A stretch of 64,000 nucleotides of DNA from Dendrocalamus latiflorus (taxonomy: Eukaryota > Streptophyta > Magnoliopsida > Poales > Poaceae), in assembly GCA_017311315.1 (NCBI GenBank), contig CM029647.1, forward strand, positions 9,505,077-9,569,076. Direction: 5' to 3'. Numbering within the stretch: the stretch's first letter is position 1; each line of letters opens with the position of its first letter. The notes under the pieces were generated by a model. That model saw only the letters and a list, made by a program, of their open reading frames with translations. It did not search any database and was not told the origin of the DNA. This document shows, piece after piece, positions 46,494 through 59,302 of this stretch. The position numbers and the translations under genes are program-made.

Positions 46494-49400
46494 TTAAGTA
46501 TATATTAGAACCCTTAATTAGTGTGTAGGTTGGATTAACCAATCGAGCGTGTACGCTGCAAGAGGTTAGGGTTGTTCTTTTGAGCTTTTACGTTTTTGGC
46601 TTTTCGCTTCTTTAAAAAATAAAATTAATTAATTAATTTTTGAAAACAGATTCTTTAAACAATTTTTTAAATCTAAAATCGTATATATCATTTACGTCGG
46701 TGTTTTTATAATTTGCTTTCATTAAAAACAAAAAACTATCGTTTGGAGCTAAAAGTCATCACAAAACCCTCGTGAAGCGTTTAAAAACTTTGGGCGTAGC
46801 TAGCTAGGCTAGCTAGTACTGCCTCGTACTAATTTGCCCCCCTAATCCATTCCTCGCGCCGCGCGTGCGTCGTGAATCGGTGATGCTATCACCAGTACTA
46901 CTACTACTACTATCTCGTATACGTAGGGCTAGGAACAAGGCATACATGGCAAGTACTAGGGTGTACGTAGATAGATTTGACGTCCGCATCACCTCTGATT
47001 TGGAGTAACATTTTTAAAGGATTACTAGCTGGTAGTATTTTAATTACTAGCATGTTTAGTTACTATGGTAGCAGTTGATTTTGGTCGGTCATAAGATCGA
47101 TCTTATCTTTGTAGCAAAAGGCGCACGTATTTTCATGTACTGTACTTGACGTGAATTCGTGCGCTTTACAAATTACACTGTCACATTTGACTTGCTAATT
47201 GATGCAAATTAAATAGAGTATGTGTATAAACGTACGTGCATGTGCATTCTCTTGGATATTTGGCGAGGAGACGGGGAGGTAGGTATGCACACACGACAAA
47301 TAATATATAATGTAATTACTAGAATTAACAATGTGTAGGCATCTCAGTGAAGTTTATGCCCACTTTCTGCTAAGTTACACTCCGAAGACCTTAGCCACGT
47401 ACACTTGGCTTGGCTACTACACACCTCAATGATTTTGTTGACGGTACATTTTAAGATTTGTTATCTCTATGAATCATGACATAGGTATGCCTGCATAATT
47501 GGACTAATCAAGTTTAGTTTCAAATGTTGTTGGACGTGGATGGATTTGCCCCCGATTAGATGTCAGTCGTGCGATGGTGGCACGATTGGAGCCATTGTCA
47601 CGCAATTAGCGGACGACAGTGAGCCACATCTCTAGTTGCGGTACTGTCGCGCGACTGACCACCCAGTCGTGGCCACGTGGCGGGATTGTGGCTAGTCACT
47701 GTACAGAGGCGCGATTGAGGGTGATTATAAGATTGATCAGCTGATCCAGACACCATTCCAACCACGAAAAGAGAAGAGAGGGGAGATGAGAAGAGAGAAA
47801 GGGAGAGTAGAGGGGTGGAGGAGGAGACCTTCCCAAAGTTCTTCGTTTTTCGGTGAGTTTCTTGTGCTCATATAGTTTATTGTTCATTTCGGTAAAAACA
47901 TGCTAGGTTATTGACAATAAATATAGATTAGTAGTAGTAGCTGTAGATCGACATTTTTAGGGTTTATAGTTGTAGATTGATGTTTTTAGGGTTTATAGTT
48001 GTAGGTCCTATTCAAAACAATTGTAGCTTTTAGTTTTTGGCTGAAATGACACTGTAGAGGTTGTTAACTTTTTATGTATTCAATTAAAGGAAAATGAATA
48101 AAAGTAAGAAAAATTAAAAACATCATTATATCTCCATGGATAATGCAAAGAAAAAAATGATAAAAATGATCGAAAGAAAATAAAAATATGTGTTAAGAAG
48201 CCAACGTGCCCTGAAGCCAGAAGCTAGAAGTTGTTTGGAACAGGGCCGTAGATTGATATTTTAGGGGTTTATGTTGAGTTTAATGTTGGAATATGTGTTA
48301 TTTATTTAAATGTTTTAGCATAAAAACGATAGGCTACTCCCACTAGTAGGTCAATTAGTGGAAAACCTAGCCTACTTAACTTTAGATCCGCATGACCTAA
48401 AGATCCCATTTTTAGGGTATTTAAATTTTTGTAATTTAATTGAACATTTTGTAGTCATAATTTTTAATTTAATTGAAATAAAGACAGTCTTTTGATATGC
48501 ATGGTAGGATTTAGTTTTCGTTAGACTCGATGTAGCATGCTTATGTATCATGTGTTCCAAATATTTTAAGTCATGTGGCAGGTATGGCAGGTCAACTTTT
48601 TCAGAGTGTTTAACGGGCAAGGAGAAGTTCATGAGGGGCCATGTAGGGTTGATTTGAATAGTTTTTTTTGTAGACCACAATCACCCGAACCAGGATAATT
48701 TTAAAATCTGGGAGGTGTTGCATTGCCTGACATGCAGCTTCTCACTAGACCCATCACTATATGGTGTCACTGTGAGATGCTTATAGAGCTGTTCACCAGA
48801 AGTAGCCCATTGGGAGTTGAGGCCAATGGAGCGAACGAAGTCATGGCAGACCTAGTTGGAAGCGTGCAGGCGTCGTGACAATGAATGGGTGTTGTTGGTG
48901 CAGACGTGTCTAAGTAAACTTGGCAGCGCTCGGAGGACCAAGGCCGAACAACAAGCATTGGAAGAGGATGAGGAGGATGACGATTGTTCAGATGATGATG
49001 ATGTCCCGATGCGTCGGTGCCTGATGCTTAGAATAAACATGACCTAAGGGCTTGGTTGTGAGTGATGGCCATTACTCCCGATGGGAGTATACACAGAATG
49101 CGGTGTGTGTTAATGCCATGTTTGCAAATAAGTCAGCTGGTGATACATGCCCTATTGCCCTATTTGGCGTTTCTCATCATGTAAATTACATTTTACACAT
49201 TACTAACTTTGATGTTGCATTTTGCAGAATGACATCGGGATGGATATTAGTAGAGATGCACACTCATTGTGTGACCACATCTATCATGAGTGTGGAGGTC
49301 ACATGTAGCCATTTGTACCGTAGGAATAGCTAGGCAAACATATGCATCTAACTAGAGCCTACGCGCCATGTAATTCAGGCCTTCATGGTCAAGTGTTATG

Positions 49401-50348
49401 CCGAACTTGCAACCTTATCTTCGTTGCTCTATTCTCATCTCGCAGAAGCTTACAAAATATTTTGCCAAATTTTGGGTTATTTGTGTAAAAACCCATGTAA
49501 AACTATTAAAACATGATTTTTTTACAAACAATTGTAGCCGGGTAAACTCGCGCTTTTTACCACTAACAATTATTCACAAATAACTCTTTTAACCATTTTA
49601 TTATGTAAAATTAAAGCTATATTTATTAAAATTATTTTTAAAAATTAGCCCGCTGTCACCGGCCTAGAATATAACCTGATCTTCTACTAGGTTCAATTGC
49701 TTTCTAACCGATGACTGTACGGTCAGTTGTAATTTCGACTGGATAGCTAATCGTTGGACCATCGGGCAATTGGGTCCAATTGCGTGGAAAAATGATTTAT
49801 TTTAAAGAAAAAATTCTGCAGAGGCTGCTCCATAGGCTGCAGTACTTTTGCAAAGGCGGCGAGGTGGACGTTGAGAGGAAGGTTGGCAGCAGCACACAGT
49901 GGGCTAATCATGGCAAATGCAAAGGCACCAAGCCACAGCTTTTTACCACTCTTCTCCTTTCCCTATCTTTTCTCCTCATCATATGAGTCATGATGCATCG
50001 CACACCCACACACACTACCTCTGCTGCACAGACACCTAAGCACCCCTTTCAACTTTCACCTTTTTACCACCAGATATTTTATTACTATAGTTCCTTTCTC
50101 TCTCGCGCGCGCACACTACACTCTCTCCCTCACTATCAATACTCAATAGCTAGCTCTCTTCCCTCCCCCATCTATATTTATTTATCCAGTTGCTAGTGTC
50201 GTTGCAGCCACTAGCTTAGCCTGCTTGAGTAATGATCCACACCAAAGAACAAAGGTTGCCCTTTTGTCTCCAGAGAGTATAGTAGTTAAGAACAAGCAGT
50301 AGAAGAACAAGAGCAAGATACCAAGAAACTGATCGAGCCAAGAAAACA
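46494..50348. other. Intergenic DNA upstream of the IDD gene
   Basis: No intact gene is supported. The stretch at 46540-46800 is an AT-rich repeat. 47530-47700 has repeated CGCGACTG-type words. A 48600-49050 stretch shows protein-like but broken frames with an acidic run (EEDEEDDDCSDDDD) that may be an old transposon gene, unrecognised. The last 300 bp are CT-rich and probably contain the IDD promoter and 5' leader, with a TATATTTA motif near 50174. Confidence 0.4.
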
Positions 50349-52055
50349 ATGGCGAGTGAAGCCATCTCCAACCCTTTCGCTCCTCTCACCAACCAGCAGC
50401 TGCAGCAGCAACTGTCGTCTCAAGACCACCCTCTCCCTCCTCCCCCCAAGAAGAAGCGCAACCTCCCCGGCACACCAGGCAAGTGATCCATCGATCCATC
50501 CATCACACCAAATTTAATTAGCTTCTTGATCAATCCCTCGCTGTTCTTGATATTGACATGCACATTGCTAACAATCTGCTGTGATGTGGACATGTGTTGT
50601 GGTGCAGACCCTGAGGCGGAGGTGATCGCGCTGTCGCCGCGGATGCTGCTGGCGACGAACCGGTTCGTGTGCGAGATCTGCGGCAAGGGGTTCCAGCGCG
50701 ACCAGAACCTGCAGCTGCACCGGCGCGGGCACAACCTGCCGTGGAAGCTGCGGCAGCGGAGCGGCAAGGAGCCGCGGAAGCGCGTGTACGTGTGCCCTGA
50801 GAAGAGCTGCGTGCACCACAACCCGGCGCGCGCGCTCGGCGACCTCACCGGCATCAAGAAGCACTTCTGCCGCAAGCACGGCGAGAAGAAGTGGAAGTGT
50901 GACAAGTGCTCCAAGCGCTACGCCGTCCAGTCCGACTGGAAGGCCCACTCCAAGACCTGCGGCACCCGCGAGTACCGCTGCGACTGCGGCACCCTCTTCT
51001 CAAGGTACGCCGTTGATGATTAGATTAGCTTACAAGCATCTACGCCATGGCCGCCTTCCATGCAAATTTCTCATGGTCGTGTTCTTGTTGTTGAACTAGA
51101 CTAATTCTATATGCATGCATGCTTCGATGTATGTGCGTGCAGGAGGGACAGCTTCATAACGCACCGCGCGTTTTGCGACGCTCTGGCAGAGGAGACGGCG
51201 AGGCTGAACGCCGCGTCCAGCGCGGCGGCAGCGGCCACGTCGCTCTGCGGTCAGAACTACCTTTCTGCTGGCTCCGCGGCTGGGCTGGCCGCGCGGCCCA
51301 ACATGATGCTCCCGCTGGCCGCCGCGCACCTCAAGCCCGGACAGCTGCTCGGTCCTGCGGCGGGTGTCGGGGGCCTATGCGACAGCGCCGCGGTCCGGCA
51401 CGGCGGGCTCTCGCTGTGGGGCGGTGACACGCTGCCGCCCATGGGCCACATTGGTGCTTTGGCCGGTGGTGGTGTGCCGGTGCCGCCGCAGCTGTACGCG
51501 GATCTCTTCACTCCGAGCTCCGGCGCGCAGCCGCAGTTTGACGCGGCTCAGCTGAGCTGGCTGTACGGGAACGGCAGCAAGCTCTCGTCGTCGAATGCCA
51601 GCGAGCTGACGAGCGCCGCCGCGGCGTCGTCGAAGGAGGCGGACAGCGTGCCGTCCATGTTCAGCGGCCAGAAGCATGCGAAGCCCGCTGCGCCCACCGA
51701 CATGTCCGCGACGGCACTGCTGCAGAAGGCCGCGCAGGTCGGCTCCGTGACGTCCAGCGCCGGGATGCCGCTAGTGGGGGCATTTGAACCGGCCAAGTCC
51801 GGCGCGACAGCAGCGCAGGTCGAGGAATGCAGCAAGTTCGACGGTGGAGCTCTATTTGGCGCGAGCCAGCACAATGCTGACATCTCTGGCGCAATGAGCG
51901 AGCTCACGGCGGCCGCCAGAAACGTGCCGTACGACGTTTTTTCGGCGGTGCGCCACGCCGGTTTGAAGGACGCCGTCGGGAGGGAGGAGACTAGGGATTT
52001 CTTGGGCGTCGGCGTGCAAGCACTGTGCTCATCATCGATACATGGGTGGATTTAA
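50349..52055 (+). CDS. INDETERMINATE-domain (IDD) C2H2 zinc-finger transcription factor
   Basis: Three exons, 50349-50478, 50608-51004 and 51143-52055, give 479 residues. A basic nuclear signal KKKRNLPGTP (about 34-43) leads into the ID domain. Finger 1 is C65-X2-C68-X12-H81-X3-H85 (FVCEICGKGFQRDQNLQLHR). Finger 2 starts YVCPEKSCVHH. Fingers 3 and 4 are C2HC type (WKCDKCSKRYAVQSDWKAH; YRCDCGTLFSRRDSFITHR). The C-terminal IDD motifs are present: MSATALLQKAAQVGS and TRDFLGVG. IDD proteins are nuclear DNA-binding regulators of development, often acting with SCARECROW/GRAS partners; this is family knowledge. Intron 1 has a GC donor (CCAG|GCAAGT): splicing at the nearby GT would give a stop at once, while the GC site restores the universal NLPGTPDPEAEV junction. 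The exact member number is not assigned. Confidence 0.95.
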
Positions 52056-53579
52056 TCCTTAATTTGTAGGTCAATCATGTAGCCATGGAGAGATCGATGA
52101 GTAGTGTTAATTTGAAGCTATGTAAGCAAGTGAGCTACAGTGGCAAGAACCATGCATGCAACTTCACAAAGAACCAGAAGGGCATTCCATTTCATTTAGT
52201 TTACTCAACTGCCATTTCTTGTCTTGGCACATTATGGCCTTTGTTACTTCATGGAAGTTGAACCATGAAGAGAGGAGTAATTAATGGAGTTTGATCTTGT
52301 ATTTGATGCCTACCTAGTAGATGGAAGAAGATATGGAGAAAGGAGAAGAAGGAGGCAATGACTCAAAAAAGGTGGCAAGAGATACATGCATATTCTCAAG
52401 AACCATTGATCAAAGACTAGCTCCCTTTAGTTTACTACTTTGTTCTTAAGAAATGAAAGTAAGGGGAGGCCAGCCACTTTACAACACTTATTGCACAAAC
52501 CAATTTACCTTTTCAGTGCAGCTAGCTTGATCCTGTTTTAACATATGTGCATTTTTATTTCTAGCCATAGTAGCATATATATAAAGGAGGATCTTTGCCC
52601 CTAACGATCAACAAAATTAAGTAGCTGTTTCGCTGTGTGCTTGGCCAAATGTCAAGAGGTCTAAGGTTGGAGCGAGCTAAAAGGGAGTTTGCAACATAGC
52701 AATGGGGTGCCAAGTAACCTACCAACAAGGGGAGGTGGTTATCCAATTGAGGAGGCCATTGGTTTTATTTTGGCCTTCCAGAAATTTGCATTTGATTAGC
52801 CAATGATGCATGCACATCCACACATTGGGCTAGTGCTGCTTAACTTAATTGCCTATTTATCTGCATGCTTAGTGCATTTTGGTTGTAATGGAAGGTGTGT
52901 TGAAACAGGATATGGTCTGGAGATATTTCCATTAGTTTGTTCAGGAGTGTTGCTGTGGAAGGCAGAATCAGGTTCGCTTTTGATCCTTAGGGCATTCCTA
53001 ATGGACAGTTTCTATAGCTATATCTAAAAGGAGAGAAATTGTGTTAAATAGATGCTTAGAAACTACTATTTCAATGCATAGTGTCCATGTATTATATCTA
53101 AGTACATCTCAAGATCATTATTATTGCATGTACTGTGATCAACACAAATATTGCAATCTTGTGGCCTTTTTGTGTTTACTTTCATTCTTCTGCATTTTCG
53201 GATTTCATATTCAAGAAAATGCAAGAAAAGATTATGTTAAAAAGGCAAATTTTGGTTGATTCTCACCCATGTTTTTTGTTACGAAGATTCGGCATATGTT
53301 TTTTTCCCAAAAGGAATGACCATCGAACATGAAACAGAGAAACAACTTAATCGCAAGAAGGTCGAAGCTGCATTAATTGAAGCTACCTTAGAATTAATGT
53401 ACTCTTTTTGACGACCCTACAATGGATTATGTTCCCGACTTGTTTGCCTTTTTGGAGGATAATTTTCATATGGTCCAGTGTTCTAGCTCATGGCTGACGC
53501 CTAGAAATGTTATGCCTGCATTTTTTAGATCAAAATTATTTGTAATTAAGGCTGGTGGGCGTAGTTCAACTAGTAAATA
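52056..53579. other. 3' flank of the IDD gene and intergenic DNA
   Basis: Contains the 3' untranslated region of the IDD gene. At 52989 a TTAGGGCATTCCTAATGG motif looks like one end of a Tourist-type MITE, but no matching second end was found. No gene is supported. Confidence 0.45.
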
Positions 53580-53722
53580 CTAGTATAGTGCCCGTGCTAA
53601 CGCCACGGCGGCATTTCGGGGATGCACATGAAAACAACCAAATGATGATTTTTTTCATAGTTTAAGTTTCACGCAATTGTATATCACCATGTATATAATC
53701 TGGAAAGCATCTCTTTGATCGT

Positions 53723-53888
53723 GGTCGAAAGCTATTACGACCACGTTGGCCATGGTCGAAAGCTATTATAGCCACATTGGCCATGGTCGAAAGGGTTTAC
53801 GGCCACATTGTCCGCGGTCGGAAGCTATTACGACCATGTTGGCCATAGTCGGAAGCTGTTAGGGCCACATTGGCCGTGGTCGAAAGGG
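53723..53888. repeat. 31-bp tandem repeat with internal inverted repeat
   Basis: Five units start at 53723, 53754, 53785, 53816 and 53847, with a sixth partial at 53878; the spacing is exactly 31 bp. Most units read GGTCGAAAGCTATTACGACC, a hairpin with a GGTCG/CGACC stem, followed by a TTGGCCAT-type palindrome. The units have diverged from each other. Confidence 0.88.
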
Positions 53889-55150
53889 TGCTATGTTTGG
53901 CTGCAGTGGGCGTAACTCTCCCGGCAGGTTTCTAACCGCACAAAACAATCAGACCAACAAATTTTCCAGTGCACAAACATAGCACAACATACGACCACTC
54001 TGTTGTAGAAACCCTCGAGCTCACAAGAGCCTTCCTGCAGCCTACGACCGCACACAACACCGCTACGACCATCGCTAGCTTTAGCTCCAACTCACCCAAC
54101 CAGGTCGTACCAACTTACGACTGGTCGAGATCACACAACAAGCAACACTCAAAGCCTACGACTTCAACCCAAGTCGTTACGACCTCCCCAGATGTCCATA
54201 CGACCGATTCCCAGTGGTTACGACCGCTCCAAGAAGCCATACAACTGGTTTCCAAGTGTTACGACCACTTCGGGGCACTTCCGACTGCTATCGACCTCGT
54301 CCCGAGCACGTCCGATGTCTTACAGGCCCTTCCGATCACAACCGTCCGAGTCCCAAGCCACTCTGATAGCGTACGACCGCAACCGACCATGTCCGACTGC
54401 GTTACGACCGCTACCGAGGGCTTCCGACCACGTCCGACTGCGTCTGACAGTGCTGCGACTATAACCGACTGGTATCAACCACTTCCGACCGTGTCTGATA
54501 GCGCTACGACCACGTCCGACTGCATTCGACCAGGTCCGACTGTAGCCGACTGAGCTGAAGTCTGCCGACTTCCCACGTGGTCGTGGTCAAAGTCTGCCGA
54601 CTATCGACCGTAGCAGTCGAAGCCTCGACCTCCGACTTCTTCTCGCGTTAACGTGGTCGTAAGCTGCCGACTACCCAATGTGGTCATAGTCGTAAACCGC
54701 CGACATTCGACCACAGCGGTCGTGGCTACGTCTTACGACTACCGATCGCTTCAGCTCTCGACAACGTGGTCGTAAGGCGCCGTCTCTTCAACGTGGTCGT
54801 AAACCATAGCGCCGCCTTCTGACCGCAGCACTTGATAAGGTTTTTCATAACCCGCCGATCGCTTCTGACCACTTCCGAGCGCATCCGATCACATCCGATC
54901 GTGTCTGTCTGCGATCCGACCACGTTCGACCGCCTCACAACGTGGTAGAAGTCCGCCGACTTTCCACGTGGTCGTAGTCGAGGTCTGCCGATTATCGACC
55001 GCACCAGTCGAAGCCTCGACCACCGACTTCCTCTCGCGCTAACGTGGTCATAAGGTACCGACTTCTCAACGTGGTCGTACGATCGAGCTCCGACTTCCGA
55101 CTGCCGTAGTCGTAGCTTCGACTTACGACCTCAGACCATGGCCAACGTGC
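53889..55150. repeat. CGACC/GGTCG-rich degenerate repeat region
   Basis: The plus strand has dozens of CGACC or CCGAC words up to about 54560, giving an apparent 194-residue Ser/Thr-rich frame at 53969 that is a by-product. From 54570 on both orientations are mixed, with recurring CAACGTGGTCGTAA and CTGCCGACT words. Its edge near 55150 (ACAAAAAGGGCACCAGTG) resembles an LTR promoter/R junction. No gene is supported. Confidence 0.6.
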
Positions 55151-55328
55151 CCAACCTACAAAAAGGGCACCAGTGTTAGTTCCAATCCACTGAGAAAGCA
55201 CCGAAAATTACTGCTTACCAAAAATTTACACAGGTATTTATGCACTTTTAATATACACTGAGAACCTGAAGATCCACCTCTTGTATTATAATTATGTCAA
55301 ACAATCAAAAGGCAAAGGAAAAATTCAC

Positions 55329-56622
55329 CTCTGCGTGACCAATTGAAAAGGAGCTTGAACCTTCCAACAAAGGTAGTAAGATTGACTGCACATCACTGGG
55401 TGCCTTGTCGATGTCTTCGAACACAATCCATGTTAACAATTTGATCTGAACTCATAGTGAGATCAGAGTTCAACCAACCTTTTCTTCCACTCTGGGACTA
55501 TTGGAACTGTTGTCTTGTCATGACCTAATCGTCTAACTGAAATCTGGTTACACATGCTTTTGTGGAATACAAAGCCCACCATGTATGAAGCAAACTTCAA
55601 TTCAGAAAATATTAAACAACAGAATGCTATACCAAACATTATAATGGTATAGTATGATATGCAACAGTGTTCAATGTTGTGATAAATATTCCATTTATAC
55701 ACTTAGCGCGTAGCCAATTAGCCATACAACCCTATCAATTGGACTGAACCTTCCGAGTATATTTTTAGCTTGCACAAAATCTTCTAGCAGAGTTCCTAAA
55801 CATAGTTTATAACAGTTGTAAATCATAAAATATATACCTCGATTCCCACCAATCTGTGCCAACTTGTTAATAATTGCAGTTTTCCCAGCGCCAACAGGAC
55901 CATAGAGAAGAATAGGCCACTTCTGGCTAACTGCCATCGAAGCCACCTCATAACTCTTTCGCATAGTAGCAGTGAGCACAAACGGGCTAACAAAGAAAAA
56001 CAATTCAAAATTAGTATAACTAAGGCAATCGTTTTCTAAAAAAATAGATTGAGAAACATAGAACAATGGAAATATAAAGAAATTCCCACACCATATATCA
56101 CTTCCAATGCTATGCTCCCCTCCCACTGCAACCTCTGGCCAATCTGACAAAGTATCAGCCAAACAAGTGACTCCATCTACACCAATTTTAGAATTGCCTT
56201 CTTCAGTTTGAAGATATAAAGAGGCTTTCTCTAAGGAAGTCCCTGTGCAAAACTCCTTCCATCTAAAAGCATAATTTGTCATCATAAACTCATGTTGATC
56301 TACGTCCAGAGGAAACCATAACAAAAAAAAAACAAAGAGTAAGAAGGAACCTCAGGAAACATGTAAATCCCTCATCTGCTCCTAGACCAAAACTTTCAAT
56401 ACCCCTATCACTTGCTTTCAGAACCACCATGAGTATTTGTATTGCACACCATCTTAAATCCAATCCAACATTAAAATGTGAATTGTCAACTAAATTATAA
56501 TCAGCAGTACTATATACAAGGTCTAAAAAGCAAGACCAGTCCCATTGTTCACAAAATACTCCGGGCTCCAACTCCAGAAACCGATATGATACTTGTGTAG
56601 CATCAAGGAACAAATGTAGACC
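55329..56622 (-). pseudogene. MDN1: Midasin (MDN1) gene fragment, N-terminal AAA1 region
   Basis: Exon-like blocks with good splice signals occur at 56622-56351 (GLHLFLDATQVSYRFLELEP), 56262-56092 (RWKEFCTGTSLEKASLYLQ), 55986-55838 and about 55448-55329. The third has the Walker A motif LLYGPVGAGKTAIINKLAQ. The fourth has the Walker B region WIVFEDIDKAPSDVQSILLP. Midasin is a giant AAA ATPase of about 5,000 residues that removes assembly factors from pre-60S ribosomes. Here only a few hundred residues around the first AAA module remain. The exon expected between Walker A and Walker B is missing, and nothing follows 55329. I interpret this as a captured fragment inside the Helitron, not a working gene. 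Confidence 0.85.
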
Positions 56623-57085
56623 CTGAAAATAAACAACATTAATCATGTCATGACGATGATAAAATGACAAATTTCATATATTACTATATTAGGCTATTAC
56701 CAGAGATTGCTTCTCAACAGTGCAAGTCAAAATTTTAATGCCAAATGATAACCACATAAAAATAGGGAAATAATTGCTAAACACATCAAACCAAAAAAAT
56801 AATTGCTATCTTAATAAAAATCAAAATTTAGCAACAATAGTTGCTAAATCCTAAGTACACAATCAAGATCAGATACGAGATTGCTATCTTAATCTTGTTT
56901 GGCTCATTATAGAACAATTAAATTCCATTCCAGGTGGATTTATCAATTAAAACTTGAAGTACCCTCTTATCCACTGCATTGCCATCTTCTGTTTGATTTG
57001 GAGATGGAGAAACTACGTATCTATAATAAGAAATAATTTAGGGGCATTTAATCTTCATCATGAGAGCGAATGTGTATGAGAACTC

Positions 57086-57600
57086 ACAGGCCGAGTAACT
57101 GAAGATTAACATCAAACAAGAAGCCATTCGAGTGGTACAGTGTATCAGCAAAAGTGCCACAATGGTATAAATGAGAGCTGTAAGAATGTTTGAGACTTAA
57201 AGAATCAGAAGAAGGCATAGCCTGACAATGAGGAGAGCTAACCTCAGATGCTGTTACTTCTTATTATTTTGCTTGTCTTGTTGCCTGGAAAGAAACAGCA
57301 GCTTTCAGTTTGAAAAAGCAAGGAAATAAAGAATAGTATTGATGATAACAACACAAAGTAACCACTCTGGCACTAATAGAGAACAATAATGACTTCCTAA
57401 CTTTCTAGACAAAGTTTACATTGACCAACATTATTAAATAATCATACTTGTCACCATAGCACTAACAGCAACAGAAAGATCAAAATCCTACCTTCGATAA
57501 CTGTCTCCAGTGATATTGTTTCGTGTGAGGTTCTGATTGGCATGGTACACTACATGCGAATTTGCCCTTGCATCGCATGTCTTGAGATTGCAATGTTCTT
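57086..57600 (-). pseudogene. Two unrecognised exon-like blocks
   Basis: On the minus strand, about 57600-57491 reads CDARANSHVVYHANQNLTRN and ends at a GTAGGA donor. About 57179-57087 reads HLYHCGTFADTLYHSNGFLF and continues to a GTGAGT donor after a TTACAG acceptor. The composition is protein-like but I do not recognise the family. They lie between the SUT4-like and MDN1-like fragments and may be a third captured gene. Confidence 0.4.
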
Positions 57601-57904
57601 GAAGGGAAGCATCCACACACTATATAAACCATACACTCAATGTAAAATAAGCTACTTGAGGAAAACATAGCAATTGATTCCTATATATTTCCTAAGACAA
57701 ACTAACAAATCTAGGCTCTTATCTATGTCCTTCTCAAATTATGTTCCGGAGGTGAGTTACCTGGCTAACATAGATAGTTGTGAGGAGATAGTTGTAAGGG
57801 AATATCAGTGGTAATTCAATATTCCAATAATATGTTGGCACCAACTTTGACAAAAAAAATTTGGTGCAAATTGAAAAGATCACATGTAAAGTTTTGAAGA
57901 GGCT

Positions 57905-59302
57905 TACTTGTACTGTATTGTTTGCAAGGTCCAACATCCAGAATCCAAGAATGAAAACAGTAACAGCTCAATATCTTGAACCTTTGTATGTACTGAATAA
58001 ACGATTATTAGCATTTTTGTGACAATACACCCGGCGTGGATAAAATGACAACGAAGAAGAGCGAATGATCACCCGATTAAAGCTACCTACGTATGAAGTC
58101 TGCCTATTAGAGCAGGGAGTGAATGGGGAAAATATGATAACCTATGAAACTTCATCAAACTCACAGCAGTGCATATCATTAAGCATCCAGCCAAAATAAA
58201 TGGTCTTCTCCTTCCATACTTTGAACGACATTTGTCACTCCAGACACCAACACATGGTTGAACCTGGACAAAATATTATCACTTGGATATGTGAAACTTT
58301 TACATGCTGACCCTGAACAAAACCAGTAATATTGTCCTTGCAAAAACTTACCACAAAGCCAGTAATAGGTCCACAAAGCCAAATAAACGATGCCATGGCA
58401 TGGTCTATTCCTAGAGTCTGCATAAAAAAACAGGAATGAACAACAGGTGAAATGGTGAATACATAGAGAAGGCTCAAAACCTAGACACTCGACAACCAAA
58501 GTTGTTACACTTTGTATCATTTTTTTTCAACATCGATATGCACATACGGAATGGTCGGGCATAGCATACTGGCACTGAAACAGGATAGATACTATGCCAG
58601 GCCATTCTAGAGACATGCACGTTGCCAATAGAATATTGGCTGCTAGTGCTAAATGCCTAACGAAATAGCTCTCCCTGTTTTGTTTTGTTTTTTTAACATA
58701 TTGGCAGCAACCTTGATTGCAATAAGCAATTGCATTTGTCCTACATTTGTAGATTAGGTGATCAGCAATGACCAACAACTGAAGTGCGTGTGCTAGCTAC
58801 TTCATCGGGTACGAATAGGTAGAGGTGTAGTATTGGTATTTCCATATGCGGCGGCGTCACCCAAGACAGAAAGGGGAAGAGCACGAAGACATGGGCGCTC
58901 GCTCCTAAATGCTCAGACGCAACAAGCCAAGCCCAGCAAGGAAGGAGAGGGATGACGACTCCAAACGCTTCCCGCCGGGATGGAAAGGGAAAGCAGCGGG
59001 ACGAGATCCAGCGGCCGCAGCGTATGGTGTGTAGATAGGTATACCTGGATGTAGGGCGTGAGGAGCGAGAGCTGGAGCGCCCAGCCGAACTGCACGCCGG
59101 CGGCGACCATGCAGGCGAGCACGAGCTTCCTGGTGCTGCTGGGCCTCCTCTCCACATGGTCCTCATCTGGCTGCTTGGGCGGGCCCTCCCCGGCGGAGGC
59201 GCGGGTGCCGTTGAGGCTGACGAGCTCCATCTCGGCGTCGCGGAGGTGGCGGTAGGGCAGGCGGATGGCCGTGAGGCCGCCACCAGTGGCGGCGGAGTCC
59301 AT
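57905..59302 (-). pseudogene. SUT4: Sucrose transporter SUT4-like gene fragment
   Basis: Exon 1 is 59302-59045, starting MDSAATGGGLTAIRLPYRHL and ending in the first membrane segment (AAGVQFGWALQLSLLTPYIQ). Exon 2 is 58417-58352 (TLGIDHAMASFIWLCGPITG). Exon 3 begins at 58263 (VQPCVGVWSDKCRSKYGRRR, the sugar-transporter loop) and loses similarity near 58165. A further block at about 57965-57905 reads ILGFWMLDLANNTVQ. SUT4 proteins are H+/sucrose symporters with 12 membrane segments and about 600 residues. Here the segment between LMIC and ILGFW and everything after NNTVQ is absent, so no transporter can be made. Splice sites of exons 1-2 remain intact, so chimeric transcripts with downstream fragments are possible. 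Confidence 0.87.

Noticed and set aside
53969..54553. 194-residue Ser/Thr-rich frame as a gene
   Set aside because: It is built from degenerate CGACC repeats, with no start context or domain.
55329..59302. Working SUT4 and MDN1 genes
   Set aside because: Both lack most of their exons and are cut off abruptly. The only other sequence between them is unrecognised, so they are fragments.
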